NCBI GenBank assembly: GCA_023400985.1
Contig: JAEXEN010000005.1
Location: forward strand, 1-64,000
DNA length: 64,000 nucleotides
Source of the DNA: Bacillota bacterium
Lineage (GTDB): Bacteria > Bacillota > Clostridia > Christensenellales > CAG-138
Reading direction: 5' to 3'
The notes beneath the pieces are model-generated. The model saw nothing but the letters and a program-made list of their open reading frames with translations. It did no database searches and was not told the origin of the DNA. The position numbers were made by a program, and so were the translations under genes. This document shows positions 26,312 to 34,558 of this stretch, in pieces; position 1 is the first letter of the stretch; the number at the start of each line of letters is the position of its first letter.

Positions 26312-26542
26312 ATGAATCGTTTGCGGGAACTGCGAGAGGATCGCGATCTCGGGCAAAGGCATATTGCCGAGCGCCTGAACATCCACCAAACCACTTACTC
26401 GGATTATGAGCTCGGACACTTGAACATTCCGGTACGCGTCCTTTGCCTGCTTGCGGATTTTTACGGCGTGAGCGTCGACTACATACTATACCGTACGGAC
26501 GAGAAGGAGCCTTATCCCGCCTTGCGCAAGAAAAGCATTTAA
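26312..26542 (+). CDS. Small XRE-family (Cro/CI-type) DNA-binding protein
   Basis: A 76-aa protein that is almost entirely one HTH_XRE domain: LRELREDRDLGQRHIAERL, then NIHQTTYSDYELG and the typical ending VLCLLADFYGVSVDYILYRT. Such one-domain proteins bind inverted repeats as dimers. The 15-bp inverted repeat just upstream is a natural autoregulatory site (inference). The ribosome-binding site is GAGGTGA. Confidence 0.88.
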   Translation: MNRLRELREDRDLGQRHIAERLNIHQTTYSDYELGHLNIPVRVLCLLADFYGVSVDYILYRTDEKEPYPALRKKSI

Positions 26543-26737
26543 CAGTATTGTCGTGTGGTTTTGTGTTATAATTCCTCAAAAGGTTGTATTTTAGCGTAGG
26601 AGAAGGAGGGGGAAGCATAGGATCGGCATGGGAATGGGAAGTAGATGTTTCGCCGCTCGGCTCGCCGCGGCGATTTTGCTTTTGTTTGGATTACACGCGG
26701 ATGGCTGGGCGGAACCATATCCGCACTTCGCATGTTT
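26541..26737 (+). pseudogene. Decayed duplicate of the VanZ-like gene's promoter and 5' end
   Basis: This stretch aligns along its whole length with 28312-28506, the promoter and first about 38 codons of the VanZ-like gene. Shared blocks include GCCGCGGCGAT, TTGCTTTTGTT, the TATAAT box (26567-26572 versus 28346-28351, both preceded by TGn) and the CTTCGC-TGTTT end. Frameshifting differences have destroyed the coding sense. It leads directly into the ribosome-binding site of the amidohydrolase, so its retained extended -10 box may now drive that gene. Confidence 0.75.
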
Positions 26738-26746
26738 GGAGGGAAT

Positions 26747-28288
26747 ATGAAGTATCTTCTTAAAGGGAAACATGTTTATACCGATTTTGCAGCCGGCGAC
26801 AGCGGGTTATTGCGCAATGCTGCGGTGTGCATCTCAGATACACAGATCCTGGAGGTCGGAGATGCGGATGCGCTGTGTAAAAAATATCCGGACGCCGAAA
26901 TGTTTGGCGGCGACGCCTATGCGGTAATGCCGGGCCTAATAAACGCACATTCCCACGGAAGCGGCTTGTCCCATGTACAGCGTAGAATCGGCTTCGATTT
27001 TCTTGAGAACTCCCTTTATGATTGGGCGCAGTGCATCACCCTTCCGCCGGAATTGAATGCGCCGATGACAGCGCTTCGCCATTTGCGTAACGGCTGCACA
27101 ACCATGCACCATAACGTGATGGGGATCGCCTGCGACGAGACGGCATATGATACATCGGTACGGTATCTGGCCTCTTATCAAAAAACCGGTATTCGCGTTG
27201 CCTACTCCCCCGGCATCCGTGACGTCAATGCCCTAATCAGCGACGACGAGGAGTTCTATAAAACGCTTCCGCCCGATATGCAGGCGTTTGCTTATCCAAG
27301 AATTTTCTTTGACAAGGCGCGTGCCCGGGATATGTATTTCGAATGGTTTGAGCATACGTATCAGACATTTCATTCCGACATGACCAGGATATTTCTTGGG
27401 CCGTGCTGGGCTCATGGCGCAACGGACGAATTTCTGATACGCGTCAAGCGGACGGCGGAGGATCACGGCCATCTTCCCATTCATATTCACACGCTGCAAA
27501 CGCCGATTCAGCGTGGGTATGGCTTAAAAAAATACGGGACGTCGCTTTTGAAGCGCCTGGATCTAATCGGTGTTGTAGACGACAATCTGACGCTTGGACA
27601 TGCCGTGTATCTCGATGAGGATGACATTCGGGTTCTCCATGACAGAAATGCATCCATCACGCATCACGCCAGCTGCAATCTGGCTATGCGCAACGGCATC
27701 GCCCCCGTCTGGTTGCTGCAGCGCGCAGGCGTAAACGTTGCGCTGGGCATTGACGAAAAAGGCATCAACGACGACGAAGACGCGTTTATGGAGCTTCGAA
27801 TGATCTATTATCTCTCGCGCATAAGCGGATTTGATCTCGTTAACACAAAGGCTCTTACGCCGTACGAGGTCCTTTCGATGGGTACGCGCAATGCGGCACG
27901 CTCGCTTGGATTCTCGAACAAGATCGGCGCATTGGAAGCCGGCATGCAGGCGGATGTCGTGGTAATGGAGCTAAATGCGATTGAAAACGATCCGTGCATA
28001 GTTCCGAATGCGGATCCTGCCCTGACGCTGATCCACCGTGCGCTGGGGCGCTATGTGTCGGATGTGTTTGTAAACGGCAAGCCGGTCATCCGCGGCAAGA
28101 AAGTTGAGACCATCGACGTAGATGCGCTCTATGAGGAAGTGCGCCAATTCGTTAAAAAGGATATGCCGGAGGAGAACCGGGTATATGCTGAGAACATGCA
28201 AAAACTCAAGCCCTATATGCAGGAGTGGTATAAGGATATGGACGATTTTGAAAGGGCTCCGTTCTGCCTTTTTAACTCCGCAAAATAG
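26747..28288 (+). CDS. Amidohydrolase of the TrzA/AtzA/cytosine-deaminase-like superfamily
   Basis: A 513-aa amidohydrolase. Metal ligands appear as INAHSH near residue 69, HIHT near 246 and HHASCN near 306, with the C-terminal acid in LGIDEKGIND near 330. This is the layout of the deaminase/chlorohydrolase branch that acts on N-heterocycles or related amines; the substrate is unknown. I start at 26747, after GGAGG; an ATG at 26645 is in frame, but those extra codons fall in the decayed VanZ copy. The gene lies between the two copies of a duplicated flank, so it was probably brought in or bracketed by a duplication. Confidence 0.85.
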   Translation: MKYLLKGKHVYTDFAAGDSGLLRNAAVCISDTQILEVGDADALCKKYPDAEMFGGDAYAVMPGLINAHSHGSGLSHVQRRIGFDFLENSLYDWAQCITLPPELNAPMTALRHLRNGCTTMHHNVMGIACDETAYDTSVRYLASYQKTGIRVAYSPGIRDVNALISDDEEFYKTLPPDMQAFAYPRIFFDKARARDMYFEWFEHTYQTFHSDMTRIFLGPCWAHGATDEFLIRVKRTAEDHGHLPIHIHTLQTPIQRGYGLKKYGTSLLKRLDLIGVVDDNLTLGHAVYLDEDDIRVLHDRNASITHHASCNLAMRNGIAPVWLLQRAGVNVALGIDEKGINDDEDAFMELRMIYYLSRISGFDLVNTKALTPYEVLSMGTRNAARSLGFSNKIGALEAGMQADVVVMELNAIENDPCIVPNADPALTLIHRALGRYVSDVFVNGKPVIRGKKVETIDVDALYEEVRQFVKKDMPEENRVYAENMQKLKPYMQEWYKDMDDFERAPFCLFNSAK

Positions 28289-28345
28289 ATAGCCCCGGGT
28301 TTCTCGATAAAAAACAGTTTACAATATTGCGGTGCGGTCTTATGC

Positions 28346-28351
28346 TATAAT
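28346..28351 (+). promoter_or_regulatory. Extended -10 box of the VanZ-like gene
   Basis: TATAAT preceded by TGC gives an extended -10 element about 40 bases before the start. No good -35 is visible, as is common for extended -10 promoters. The same element is kept in the upstream duplicate at 26567-26572. Confidence 0.5.
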
Positions 28352-28391
28352 CCCTCAAACGGCATATTGCGGCGCAGGAAAAGGCGGATGA

Positions 28392-29087
28392 ATGCTAAAG
28401 CCGGTATGGAAAAAGGGAAGTAAACTTTTCACCGCGCAGCTGATCGCCGCGGCGATATTGCTTTTGTTCGGCTTAGGCGGAACGGTATTCGCGCTTCGCG
28501 TGTTTTACCATAACGGCAGTTTTCTGGGACCGGTCACGCTCCTTTTGGCGGCGCTTGTATCGCCCGTGCCGATCGCGTTCGGGGTATGGCTTTTATACGC
28601 TTTGAGCGGCTCAACGGACTTCCGAAAAAAGCTTCTCGGTATGGCGTGGTGGTTCTTTACCGTCCTATACTGCGCAATCCTCGGTTTTGTATTGTTTGGC
28701 GGCGGACGGCGGGACTATGACTATTCCTATTTGAGACCGAATTTCGTGCCGTTCGTTTCGATCGTAAGGGAAATCGGAAATGCGTTCATCGGGCGGTTTC
28801 ACATGAGTCCGCTCATAGGCATTGTCGGAAACCTGCTGCTGTTTTCTCCGCTTGGGTTTTTGCTGCCGTGGAAAATGAAAGGAAAACGCCCGAAGTCCAA
28901 AGCGGCCCTTCTGCTTTTTGCGGCGATCCTTTCGGTGGAGGTTTTCCAGCAGCTTTTCGTAAAGGGCGTATTCGATATCGACGATATCCTGCTCAATTTT
29001 ACGGGCGCGCTCTTGGGCATCGCCGTGCAAGCCGTCGTACAAAAGAGCATTCCCGTTCCTTTGGCGGCGAATTTAAAGCATTCTTAA
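28392..29087 (+). CDS. VanZ-like membrane protein
   Basis: A 231-aa protein with about six hydrophobic helices and the VanZ core: FVPFVSIVREIGN, then GNLLLFSPLGFLLP and the C-terminal FDIDDILLNFTGALLG. VanZ of Enterococcus gives low-level teicoplanin resistance; most chromosomal relatives have no known role. Its last 15 bases overlap the 3' end of dapH on the opposite strand, and its terminator lies inside the dapH coding end. Its own 5' end exists as a decayed copy 1.8 kb upstream. Confidence 0.85.
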   Translation: MLKPVWKKGSKLFTAQLIAAAILLLFGLGGTVFALRVFYHNGSFLGPVTLLLAALVSPVPIAFGVWLLYALSGSTDFRKKLLGMAWWFFTVLYCAILGFVLFGGGRRDYDYSYLRPNFVPFVSIVREIGNAFIGRFHMSPLIGIVGNLLLFSPLGFLLPWKMKGKRPKSKAALLLFAAILSVEVFQQLFVKGVFDIDDILLNFTGALLGIAVQAVVQKSIPVPLAANLKHS

Positions 29088-29765
29088 AGCATCCACCGTC
29101 GCCGTTTTGGCGGCGGTTTTTTCGTCTTTTTGCTTGATGACGCGCGCGGGCGTGCCTGCGACGACCGCGTTTTGGGGCACGTCGTTTATGACCACGGCGC
29201 CTGCGGCAACAACGGAATTTTTACCCACGCGCACCCCTTCGAGGATCACGGCGTTCGCGCCGATCATCACGTCGTCCTCTATCATGACGGGCGCGGCGCT
29301 CGCGGGCTCGATGACGCCCGCAAGCACGGCCCCCGCGCCGATGTGGCAGTTTCTCCCTACCGTCGCCCGCCCGCCGAGCACCGCGTTCATATCGATCATG
29401 GAGCTTTCGCCTATACTGGCGCCGATATTGAGGACCGCGCCCATCATGACGACGGCGTTTGTACCGATCGTGACCTGCTCACGGATGATGGCGCCCGGCT
29501 CGATGCGCGCGGGAATACCCTTTATATCAAGCATCGGGACGGCGGAATTGCGGCAGTTGTTTTCTATGACGATATCGGCGATAGCGTCCTTATTTGCGGC
29601 GAGGATCTGCGAAAGCTCGTTCCAGTCGCCGAATACGATCTTATCGCCCGCGCCGAACACCCGGGAAGAGCCGTAATCGATAGGTGCTTTCTCCTTGACA
29701 TAAAGCTTGACGGGCGTTTTCTTTTTGGAATTGCCGATATATTGAATGATCTCTTCAGCGTTCAT
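29073..29765 (-). CDS. dapH: 2,3,4,5-tetrahydropyridine-2,6-dicarboxylate N-acetyltransferase
   Basis: A 230-aa protein: an N-terminal helical domain (about 1-85) and a left-handed beta-helix of hexapeptide repeats (such as IGANAVILEGVRVGKNSVV). The sequence IDMNAVLGGRATVGRNCHIG is the DapH hallmark. It acetylates tetrahydrodipicolinate using acetyl-CoA, the committed step of the acetylase branch of lysine/diaminopimelate synthesis. It overlaps dapB by 4 bases. The matching deacetylase is encoded divergently 3 kb away. Confidence 0.94.
   Translation of the reverse strand: MNAEEIIQYIGNSKKKTPVKLYVKEKAPIDYGSSRVFGAGDKIVFGDWNELSQILAANKDAIADIVIENNCRNSAVPMLDIKGIPARIEPGAIIREQVTIGTNAVVMMGAVLNIGASIGESSMIDMNAVLGGRATVGRNCHIGAGAVLAGVIEPASAAPVMIEDDVMIGANAVILEGVRVGKNSVVAAGAVVINDVPQNAVVAGTPARVIKQKDEKTAAKTATVDALRML
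29095..29117 (+). terminator. Terminator of the VanZ-like gene, inside the dapH 3' coding end
   Basis: ACCGTCGCC (29095-29103) pairs with GGCGGCGGT (29109-29117), followed by TTTTTCG and further T-rich sequence. It is read on the plus strand and overlaps the last codons of dapH on the minus strand. Confidence 0.7.
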
Positions 29766-30487
29766 AAAGTACCTCCGAACAGGATCTGATCCAAAGTATA
29801 AAAGCCTTTTTCGTTTTTGACGAGTATCTCCGCCGCCGCGAGTGCGCCGCTTGCGAAAACGGTGCGGCTTGAAGCGCGGTGGGTGATGGAAAGCTCCTCG
29901 TCCTGCCCGAAGAAGCTTACGGTGTGCGTTCCGGCCACGGTGCCGCCGCGCAGCGCGTGGATGCCAATCTCCTTTTGGCCGCGCGGGGAAATTGCCCCCT
30001 CGCGCCCGTAGACCGGCATATAGGCATGGTCCGGGTCGATGGCTTCATACAGCAGCTTTGCCGTTCCGCTGGGCGCGTCCGCTTTTTTGTTATGGTGTAT
30101 TTCTGTGATCTCCGCGTCAAAACTATGGAGCAATGTCGGGGAGAATGTTTCAAGCATACGGCGGAACACGGCAATGCCTATGGAATAGTTGGCGCTGTGA
30201 AGCACGGGGGCGTAAGCCCCCAATGTCCGAAAAGCGTCCATGTCCGCCGCCGTGTAGCCTGTGGTGCCGCTCAAAAGCGGCATGCCCGTGCGGCGTATGC
30301 AGTCCGCAAGGAAGGGAAGCGCGGCGGGCGCGGAAAAGTCCATGACGATATCCGCATTACGCCCCAGCGTGAAAAGCCTTTTCGCGTTTTTTTCATCGAC
30401 GGAGCTCACCACCGTATGGCCCGCGTCCGCGGCGAGGCTTTCGATCAGACGGCCCATGCGGCTGTAGCCGACAAGCACGATCTTCAT
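29762..30487 (-). CDS. dapB: 4-hydroxy-tetrahydrodipicolinate reductase
   Basis: A 241-aa protein, slightly short for the family. The N-terminal Rossmann motif is VGYSRMGRLIE, where the usual GxxGxMG is reduced to GYSRMG. The catalytic and substrate motif EIHHNKKADAPSGTA near residue 145 is intact. It reduces the DapA product with NAD(P)H. It overlaps dapA and dapH by 4 bases each, in the operon order lysC-dapA-dapB-dapH. Confidence 0.94.
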   Translation of the reverse strand: MKIVLVGYSRMGRLIESLAADAGHTVVSSVDEKNAKRLFTLGRNADIVMDFSAPAALPFLADCIRRTGMPLLSGTTGYTAADMDAFRTLGAYAPVLHSANYSIGIAVFRRMLETFSPTLLHSFDAEITEIHHNKKADAPSGTAKLLYEAIDPDHAYMPVYGREGAISPRGQKEIGIHALRGGTVAGTHTVSFFGQDEELSITHRASSRTVFASGALAAAEILVKNEKGFYTLDQILFGGTL

Positions 30488-31365
30488 AGGGCTTTGGCCT
30501 CAAGAAGCGCCTCTTTCAACCGCGCTTTCGCGCCGTCGCTCATTTCGTATAGCGGCAGCCGCAAGCTCCCCGCCTGAAGGCCCATCATGTTCATGGCGGC
30601 TTTTACGGGGATGGGGTTTACCTCGATAAAAAGATCGTTGATGACCCCGAGATATTTCAGCTGCGCCGTTCTTGCTTTTTTGATATCGCCCTTGAAACAG
30701 TCCGCAACCATCGTATGCACGACCTCCGGCATGATGTTCGCAAATACGGAGATTGCGCCGCTAGAGCCTAAAGCCATCATGGGCACGATTATGTCGTCGT
30801 TGCCGCAGTACATGCGAAAGTCGTCGTTCAAATACCGGGCGATCTCAGTAGCATAGCTGAGGTTGCCCGAGGCCTCCTTGATCGCATAGATGTTTTCATG
30901 CTTAAATAGGCGTTTAACTACCTTCTCGGAAATCGAGCAGCCGGTGCGCCCGGGCACGTTGTAAAGGATGCAGGGTATCTTTACGGCGTCCGCAACGGTT
31001 GCAAAGTGGCGGTACATGCCCTCCTCGTTGGCCTTGTTGTAGTACGGCGTGATGATGAGAAGCCCGTCTGCGCCCGCACCTTGTGCGCGCAGGCTTTTTT
31101 CGAGCATCGTCCCCGTGCAGTTGGAGCCGCTGCCTGCGATCACGGGTATGCGGCCGGCGGCTTTTTTGACGACGCGCCTTAAAACCTTTTCGCATTCCTC
31201 GCCCGTCATGGTGGACGCCTCGCCCGTCGTGCCGAGCGCGACGATGCCGTCGGTCCCGCTTCCGATATGCCAGTCCACAAGCTCGTCAAGCCTTGCATAG
31301 TTGACGGAGCCGTCTTCGTAAAAAGGGGTCACGAGCGCGACGATGGAGCCTTGAAGCTGCAGCAT
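30484..31365 (-). CDS. dapA: 4-hydroxy-tetrahydrodipicolinate synthase
   Basis: A 293-aa TIM-barrel aldolase of normal length. Schiff-base lysine Lys163 lies in YAIKEASGN, catalytic Tyr135 in LYNVPGRTG, and the substrate-binding motif GTTGEAS is at 45-51. It condenses pyruvate with aspartate semialdehyde. It begins 32 bases after the lysC stop. Confidence 0.96.
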   Translation of the reverse strand: MLQLQGSIVALVTPFYEDGSVNYARLDELVDWHIGSGTDGIVALGTTGEASTMTGEECEKVLRRVVKKAAGRIPVIAGSGSNCTGTMLEKSLRAQGAGADGLLIITPYYNKANEEGMYRHFATVADAVKIPCILYNVPGRTGCSISEKVVKRLFKHENIYAIKEASGNLSYATEIARYLNDDFRMYCGNDDIIVPMMALGSSGAISVFANIMPEVVHTMVADCFKGDIKKARTAQLKYLGVINDLFIEVNPIPVKAAMNMMGLQAGSLRLPLYEMSDGAKARLKEALLEAKAL

Positions 31366-31397
31366 GGTTTTGTCCGCCTTTCCGAAAAATTTTAGTT

Positions 31398-32609
31398 CTA
31401 TGCGGGTTCGCAGAGCTCGAATTCCTCCGCAAGCAGCCGTGCTCCCCGTTCCGCGTCCACGGCGTCCACCGTGATGGAGATGGAAATTTCGCAGGTGCTG
31501 ATCTGGTAACAGCGTATGCCGTTTGTATAAAGCACCTCAAACGCGCGGTTGAATAGGTCGCTGTGTGTGATAAACCCCGTGCCCGCAAGCGATATTTTCG
31601 CCAAGGGGTGCCGCACGGTAAGCTCATAGGGGAAGCCGCTTTCCGCGCAGGCCTTTTGCAGCAATTCGGCGTCGTCCCGCTTGCAGCCAAACGATAAGGC
31701 GACATTGCCGTTTGGAAGAAGCTGCTGGTTAAGGAGGTCCACGTTAATATCGAGCCGTGCGATGACGGAAAAAAGCATGCTTAGGCAGCTTCCGTCCGCG
31801 GGCGCGTCGGCGATATGGAAAACGGCGCAATTGTCGGCAAGGCTTATGCCTGTTACCGGCATGGCTTCAAAGGTATCGTCCCGATCCATAATGTAGGTTC
31901 CTTTCGATTTGTCTCGTTCCGAAGCGTGCCCAAGGTATAATGGGACGCGGTATTTTTTGGCGAGCTCCACGCTTCTTGTTTCGAGCGCACCAACCCCCAG
32001 CGCAGATAGCTCCATCATCTCGTCGTATGTGATGCGGTGCAGGGGCTTTGCGCCTGGGCATCTGCGCGGATCGACCGTAAAAATGCCCTCTACGTCCGTA
32101 TAGATCTCGCAGTTCCAACGGAGCTTGGCGGCCAGCGCGACGGCGGTAGTATCCGAACCGCCGCGGCCGAGTGTTGTGATGTTCCCTTTTTCATCTGCGC
32201 CCTGAAAGCCCGCGACCACGACGACCTTGCCCTCTTTGATATGGCGCTTGAGCGCGTTCAAGTTGATATCCACGATTTTGGCGCGGGCATGGTTGCCGTT
32301 GGTGAGAAAGCCGGACTGCGCGCCTGTGAGCGATACGGCTTCTATGCCCATGCCGTTTAGCGCCATGGCGAGAAGCGCTACGGTGGTCTGCTCGCCCGTG
32401 GAGATGAGCGCGTCCAACTCGCGGGCGTTGTCGGCGCCGCCGGTTTGACCTGCGAGCTCGATGAGCCGGTCCGTGGTTTTTCCCATGGCGCTTGCTACCA
32501 CCACGATATCGCGGCCGGAGCGCTTTTCCTCTGCCACGCGCGCGGCGACAGCCTTGATCTTTTCGATGGTCGCAACGCTGCTGCCCCCGTATTTTTGTAC
32601 GACGCCCAT
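31398..32609 (-). CDS. lysC: Aspartate kinase
   Basis: A 403-aa monofunctional aspartokinase starting at the ATG at 32609 after GGAGG; the frame is open 13 codons upstream without a site. The N-terminal QKYGGSSV motif carries a Y where F is usual. GRGGSDTTAVALA forms the catalytic loop, and two C-terminal ACT domains (about 265-400) give end-product control. It phosphorylates L-aspartate as the first step toward lysine and diaminopimelate. I see no lysine riboswitch in the short upstream region; regulation may be by the ACT domains and a nearby palindrome. Confidence 0.95.
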   Translation of the reverse strand: MGVVQKYGGSSVATIEKIKAVAARVAEEKRSGRDIVVVASAMGKTTDRLIELAGQTGGADNARELDALISTGEQTTVALLAMALNGMGIEAVSLTGAQSGFLTNGNHARAKIVDINLNALKRHIKEGKVVVVAGFQGADEKGNITTLGRGGSDTTAVALAAKLRWNCEIYTDVEGIFTVDPRRCPGAKPLHRITYDEMMELSALGVGALETRSVELAKKYRVPLYLGHASERDKSKGTYIMDRDDTFEAMPVTGISLADNCAVFHIADAPADGSCLSMLFSVIARLDINVDLLNQQLLPNGNVALSFGCKRDDAELLQKACAESGFPYELTVRHPLAKISLAGTGFITHSDLFNRAFEVLYTNGIRCYQISTCEISISITVDAVDAERGARLLAEEFELCEPA

Positions 32610-32652
32610 GCTTGCCTCCGCAAAACCTTGGATTGCTTCTTTTACCATACTA

Positions 32653-32666
32653 TCAATCGCGATTGA
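32653..32666. promoter_or_regulatory. 14-bp perfect palindrome between lysC and the deacetylase gene
   Basis: TCAATCG-CGATTGA lies 44 bases before the lysC start, in the 178-bp divergent region. It is a plausible operator for the lysC-dap operon. Confidence 0.45.
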
Positions 32667-32787
32667 GATTTATATTGCAAAAGTTACGGAAGTGTTCGCT
32701 TTTTGTGCAAACATACGACGGATGGATACCAAGGATGTTTTATATAACATACAATCAGAGCAAACGGCTTGCCGGGGGGATCCAAAA

Positions 32788-33891
32788 ATGCTTGAAACGC
32801 TTACAAAATACAGAAGGGACCTGCATCGAATACCTGAGCTCGGCTTTGAGCTGCCCGAGACCATAGCGTACGTGGAACGGGTGCTCGCTTCGCTCAACTG
32901 CGAGGTGATACGTATAGCGCAAAGCTCCGTATGCGCCTATTTTGACGCAGGAAAGACGGATACTCTAGCCTTTCGCGCGGATATGGACGCGCTTCCCATT
33001 ATGGAGGCGACGGGTGCAGGCTACGCATCCATTCATCCGGGGCGCATGCATGCCTGCGGCCACGACGGGCATATGAGCATGCTGCTTGCGCTTGCGGGCA
33101 TTGCGGATAAAAAGCTCCCGGAGCTTCCGCATAACGTGCTTTTGATCTTCCAGCCTGGGGAGGAGACCACGGGCGGCGCAAAGGCGATCTGCGAAAGCGG
33201 GATCTTAGAGCGGTACAAAACGGCCTGTATATTCGGCATGCACCTTTGGCCGGAGCTACCTTTCGGTCAAATTTGGACGAGGCCCGGCGCGGTCATGGCG
33301 CAAACGGGGATCGTGCAGGTGGAGATCGAGGGGAAAAGCGTCCATGTGGCGCACGCTGAAGAAGGTGCCGACGCGCTTTACGCGGGCGTCGAATTTTTGC
33401 ACCGCGCCTATGAAACGGCGGAAATGATCGCCCCGCACGACGAGAAGCGGCTTTTGAAATTCGGCTATATAACAAGCGGTACGGCGGAAAACGCCTTGAG
33501 CGCGCATACCGCCGTTCGCGGCACGATGCGCACGTTTAGCGTACGTATGCGCGAGCGAATGATCGGCGTACTCCAAGGCATCGCGGAGGAAACGGGAAAA
33601 CGCACCGGATGCCGCATGCATGTCTCCGTTACCGAAGGGTATCCGCCCGTGATCAACGAGGCGGGGCTTTACGGCCGCGTCATGGCGCATTTAAAAGAAA
33701 ATGCACCTCGAACGCTCAACGAGCCGTACCTGACCGGCGAGGATTTTTCGTTTTATCAGGCGCGCGTCCCCGGCGTTTTCTTTTTCCTGGGAACGGGAGG
33801 GAACGTTCCGCTGCATGCGGCGGATTTTGATTTTGACGAGACGGTGCTTGTAAACGGACTTTGCTTATATGAACGCTTGTTAACGATTTAA
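32788..33891 (+). CDS. M20 peptidase, probable N-acetyldiaminopimelate deacetylase
   Basis: A 367-aa M20D metallo-amidohydrolase. Metal and catalytic motifs are ADMDALPI near 80, HACGHDGHMSM near 97, and the general-base region PGEETTGGAKAI near 130. The start is the ATG at 32788 following GGGGGGA; the frame is open about 109 codons further, but that extension is antisense to lysC. In the acetylase pathway this enzyme releases acetate from N-acetyl-LL-diaminopimelate. The divergent lysC-dapA-dapB-dapH operon supports that role, although M20D enzymes also include hippurate and IAA-amino-acid hydrolases. Confidence 0.85.
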   Translation: MLETLTKYRRDLHRIPELGFELPETIAYVERVLASLNCEVIRIAQSSVCAYFDAGKTDTLAFRADMDALPIMEATGAGYASIHPGRMHACGHDGHMSMLLALAGIADKKLPELPHNVLLIFQPGEETTGGAKAICESGILERYKTACIFGMHLWPELPFGQIWTRPGAVMAQTGIVQVEIEGKSVHVAHAEEGADALYAGVEFLHRAYETAEMIAPHDEKRLLKFGYITSGTAENALSAHTAVRGTMRTFSVRMRERMIGVLQGIAEETGKRTGCRMHVSVTEGYPPVINEAGLYGRVMAHLKENAPRTLNEPYLTGEDFSFYQARVPGVFFFLGTGGNVPLHAADFDFDETVLVNGLCLYERLLTI

Positions 33892-33916
33892 GCGGACAGC
33901 GAAAGCCTCCGTCATT

Positions 33917-33945
33917 TTGTGAAGCACATCTTATTATGGTATAAT
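33917..33945 (+). promoter_or_regulatory. Sigma-A promoter upstream of the second ECF sigma gene
   Basis: TTGTGA (33917-33922), 17-bp spacer, TATAAT (33940-33945), 98 bases before the start. A GGAACTT further downstream (about 33992) might be an ECF-type -35 for autoregulation, but that is weak. Confidence 0.55.
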
Positions 33946-34042
33946 AAAAAAAGCGCAGCTCAAATTACCAGAAGCATTCAGGCGTTGTGTCGGGAACTTC
34001 AACGGACTTTGAGCCGTATTATTGGATGAGAGGGGTGCGAAA

Positions 34043-34558
34043 ATGCCCGCAAGGGATTTTGAATCCATTTATGCGGACTGCTCCCGCTTGGTATATTGGA
34101 CGGCGTACGGGGTGCTCAAATCGCACTTTGACGCCATGGATGCGTCGCAAAACGTTTTTATGCGCGTGCTCAACCATCAAAAAAAGCTTGAGGATATGGG
34201 CGACGCGCAGCTCAAGGCATGGATGTACCGCGTTACGGTCAACGTTTGCCTCGATTATAAGCGCAAGCAGCGCCGCGAGATCATCACCGACGAGGGTTTT
34301 GATGCTTTGCCCGTTTCCGAGGACGATTTGCCCGAGGCGGCGGCTTTAAGCAGCGAACAGAGAACGCTTTTGCGCGAAGCCATCGACGCGCTGCCCGATA
34401 TTTATCGAGAAACGGTGGTTATGCATTATTTTTCCGGTTTGAGCTACGAAAGCATCGCCGCGTATACGGGTGTAAGCGAGGGTACCGTAAAGTCCCGCAT
34501 GTCGCGTGCGAAGGATAAGCTTTTTTCCCTATTGAAGGACGGTGAGAAAAATGGCTGA
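34043..34558 (+). CDS. ECF-type RNA polymerase sigma factor
   Basis: A 171-aa sigma factor with region 2 at about 10-75 (DASQNVFMRVLNHQKKL) and region 4 at about 110-160 (VVMHYFSGLSYESIAAYTGV, then EGTVKSRMSRAKDKL). The start is the ATG at 34043 with AGAGGGG upstream. Its end overlaps the membrane-protein gene that follows, the standard arrangement with an anti-sigma factor. Its regulon is unknown. Confidence 0.9.
   Translation: MPARDFESIYADCSRLVYWTAYGVLKSHFDAMDASQNVFMRVLNHQKKLEDMGDAQLKAWMYRVTVNVCLDYKRKQRREIITDEGFDALPVSEDDLPEAAALSSEQRTLLREAIDALPDIYRETVVMHYFSGLSYESIAAYTGVSEGTVKSRMSRAKDKLFSLLKDGEKNG

Noticed and set aside
32610..32787. A possible lysine riboswitch upstream of lysC
   Set aside because: Only about 178 bp separates the divergent starts, no L-box core is recognisable, and the visible palindrome fits a protein operator better.
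32461..32787. A 109-codon N-terminal extension of the M20 deacetylase
   Set aside because: The extension is antisense to lysC; the ATG at 32788 has its own Shine-Dalgarno and gives the normal protein length.
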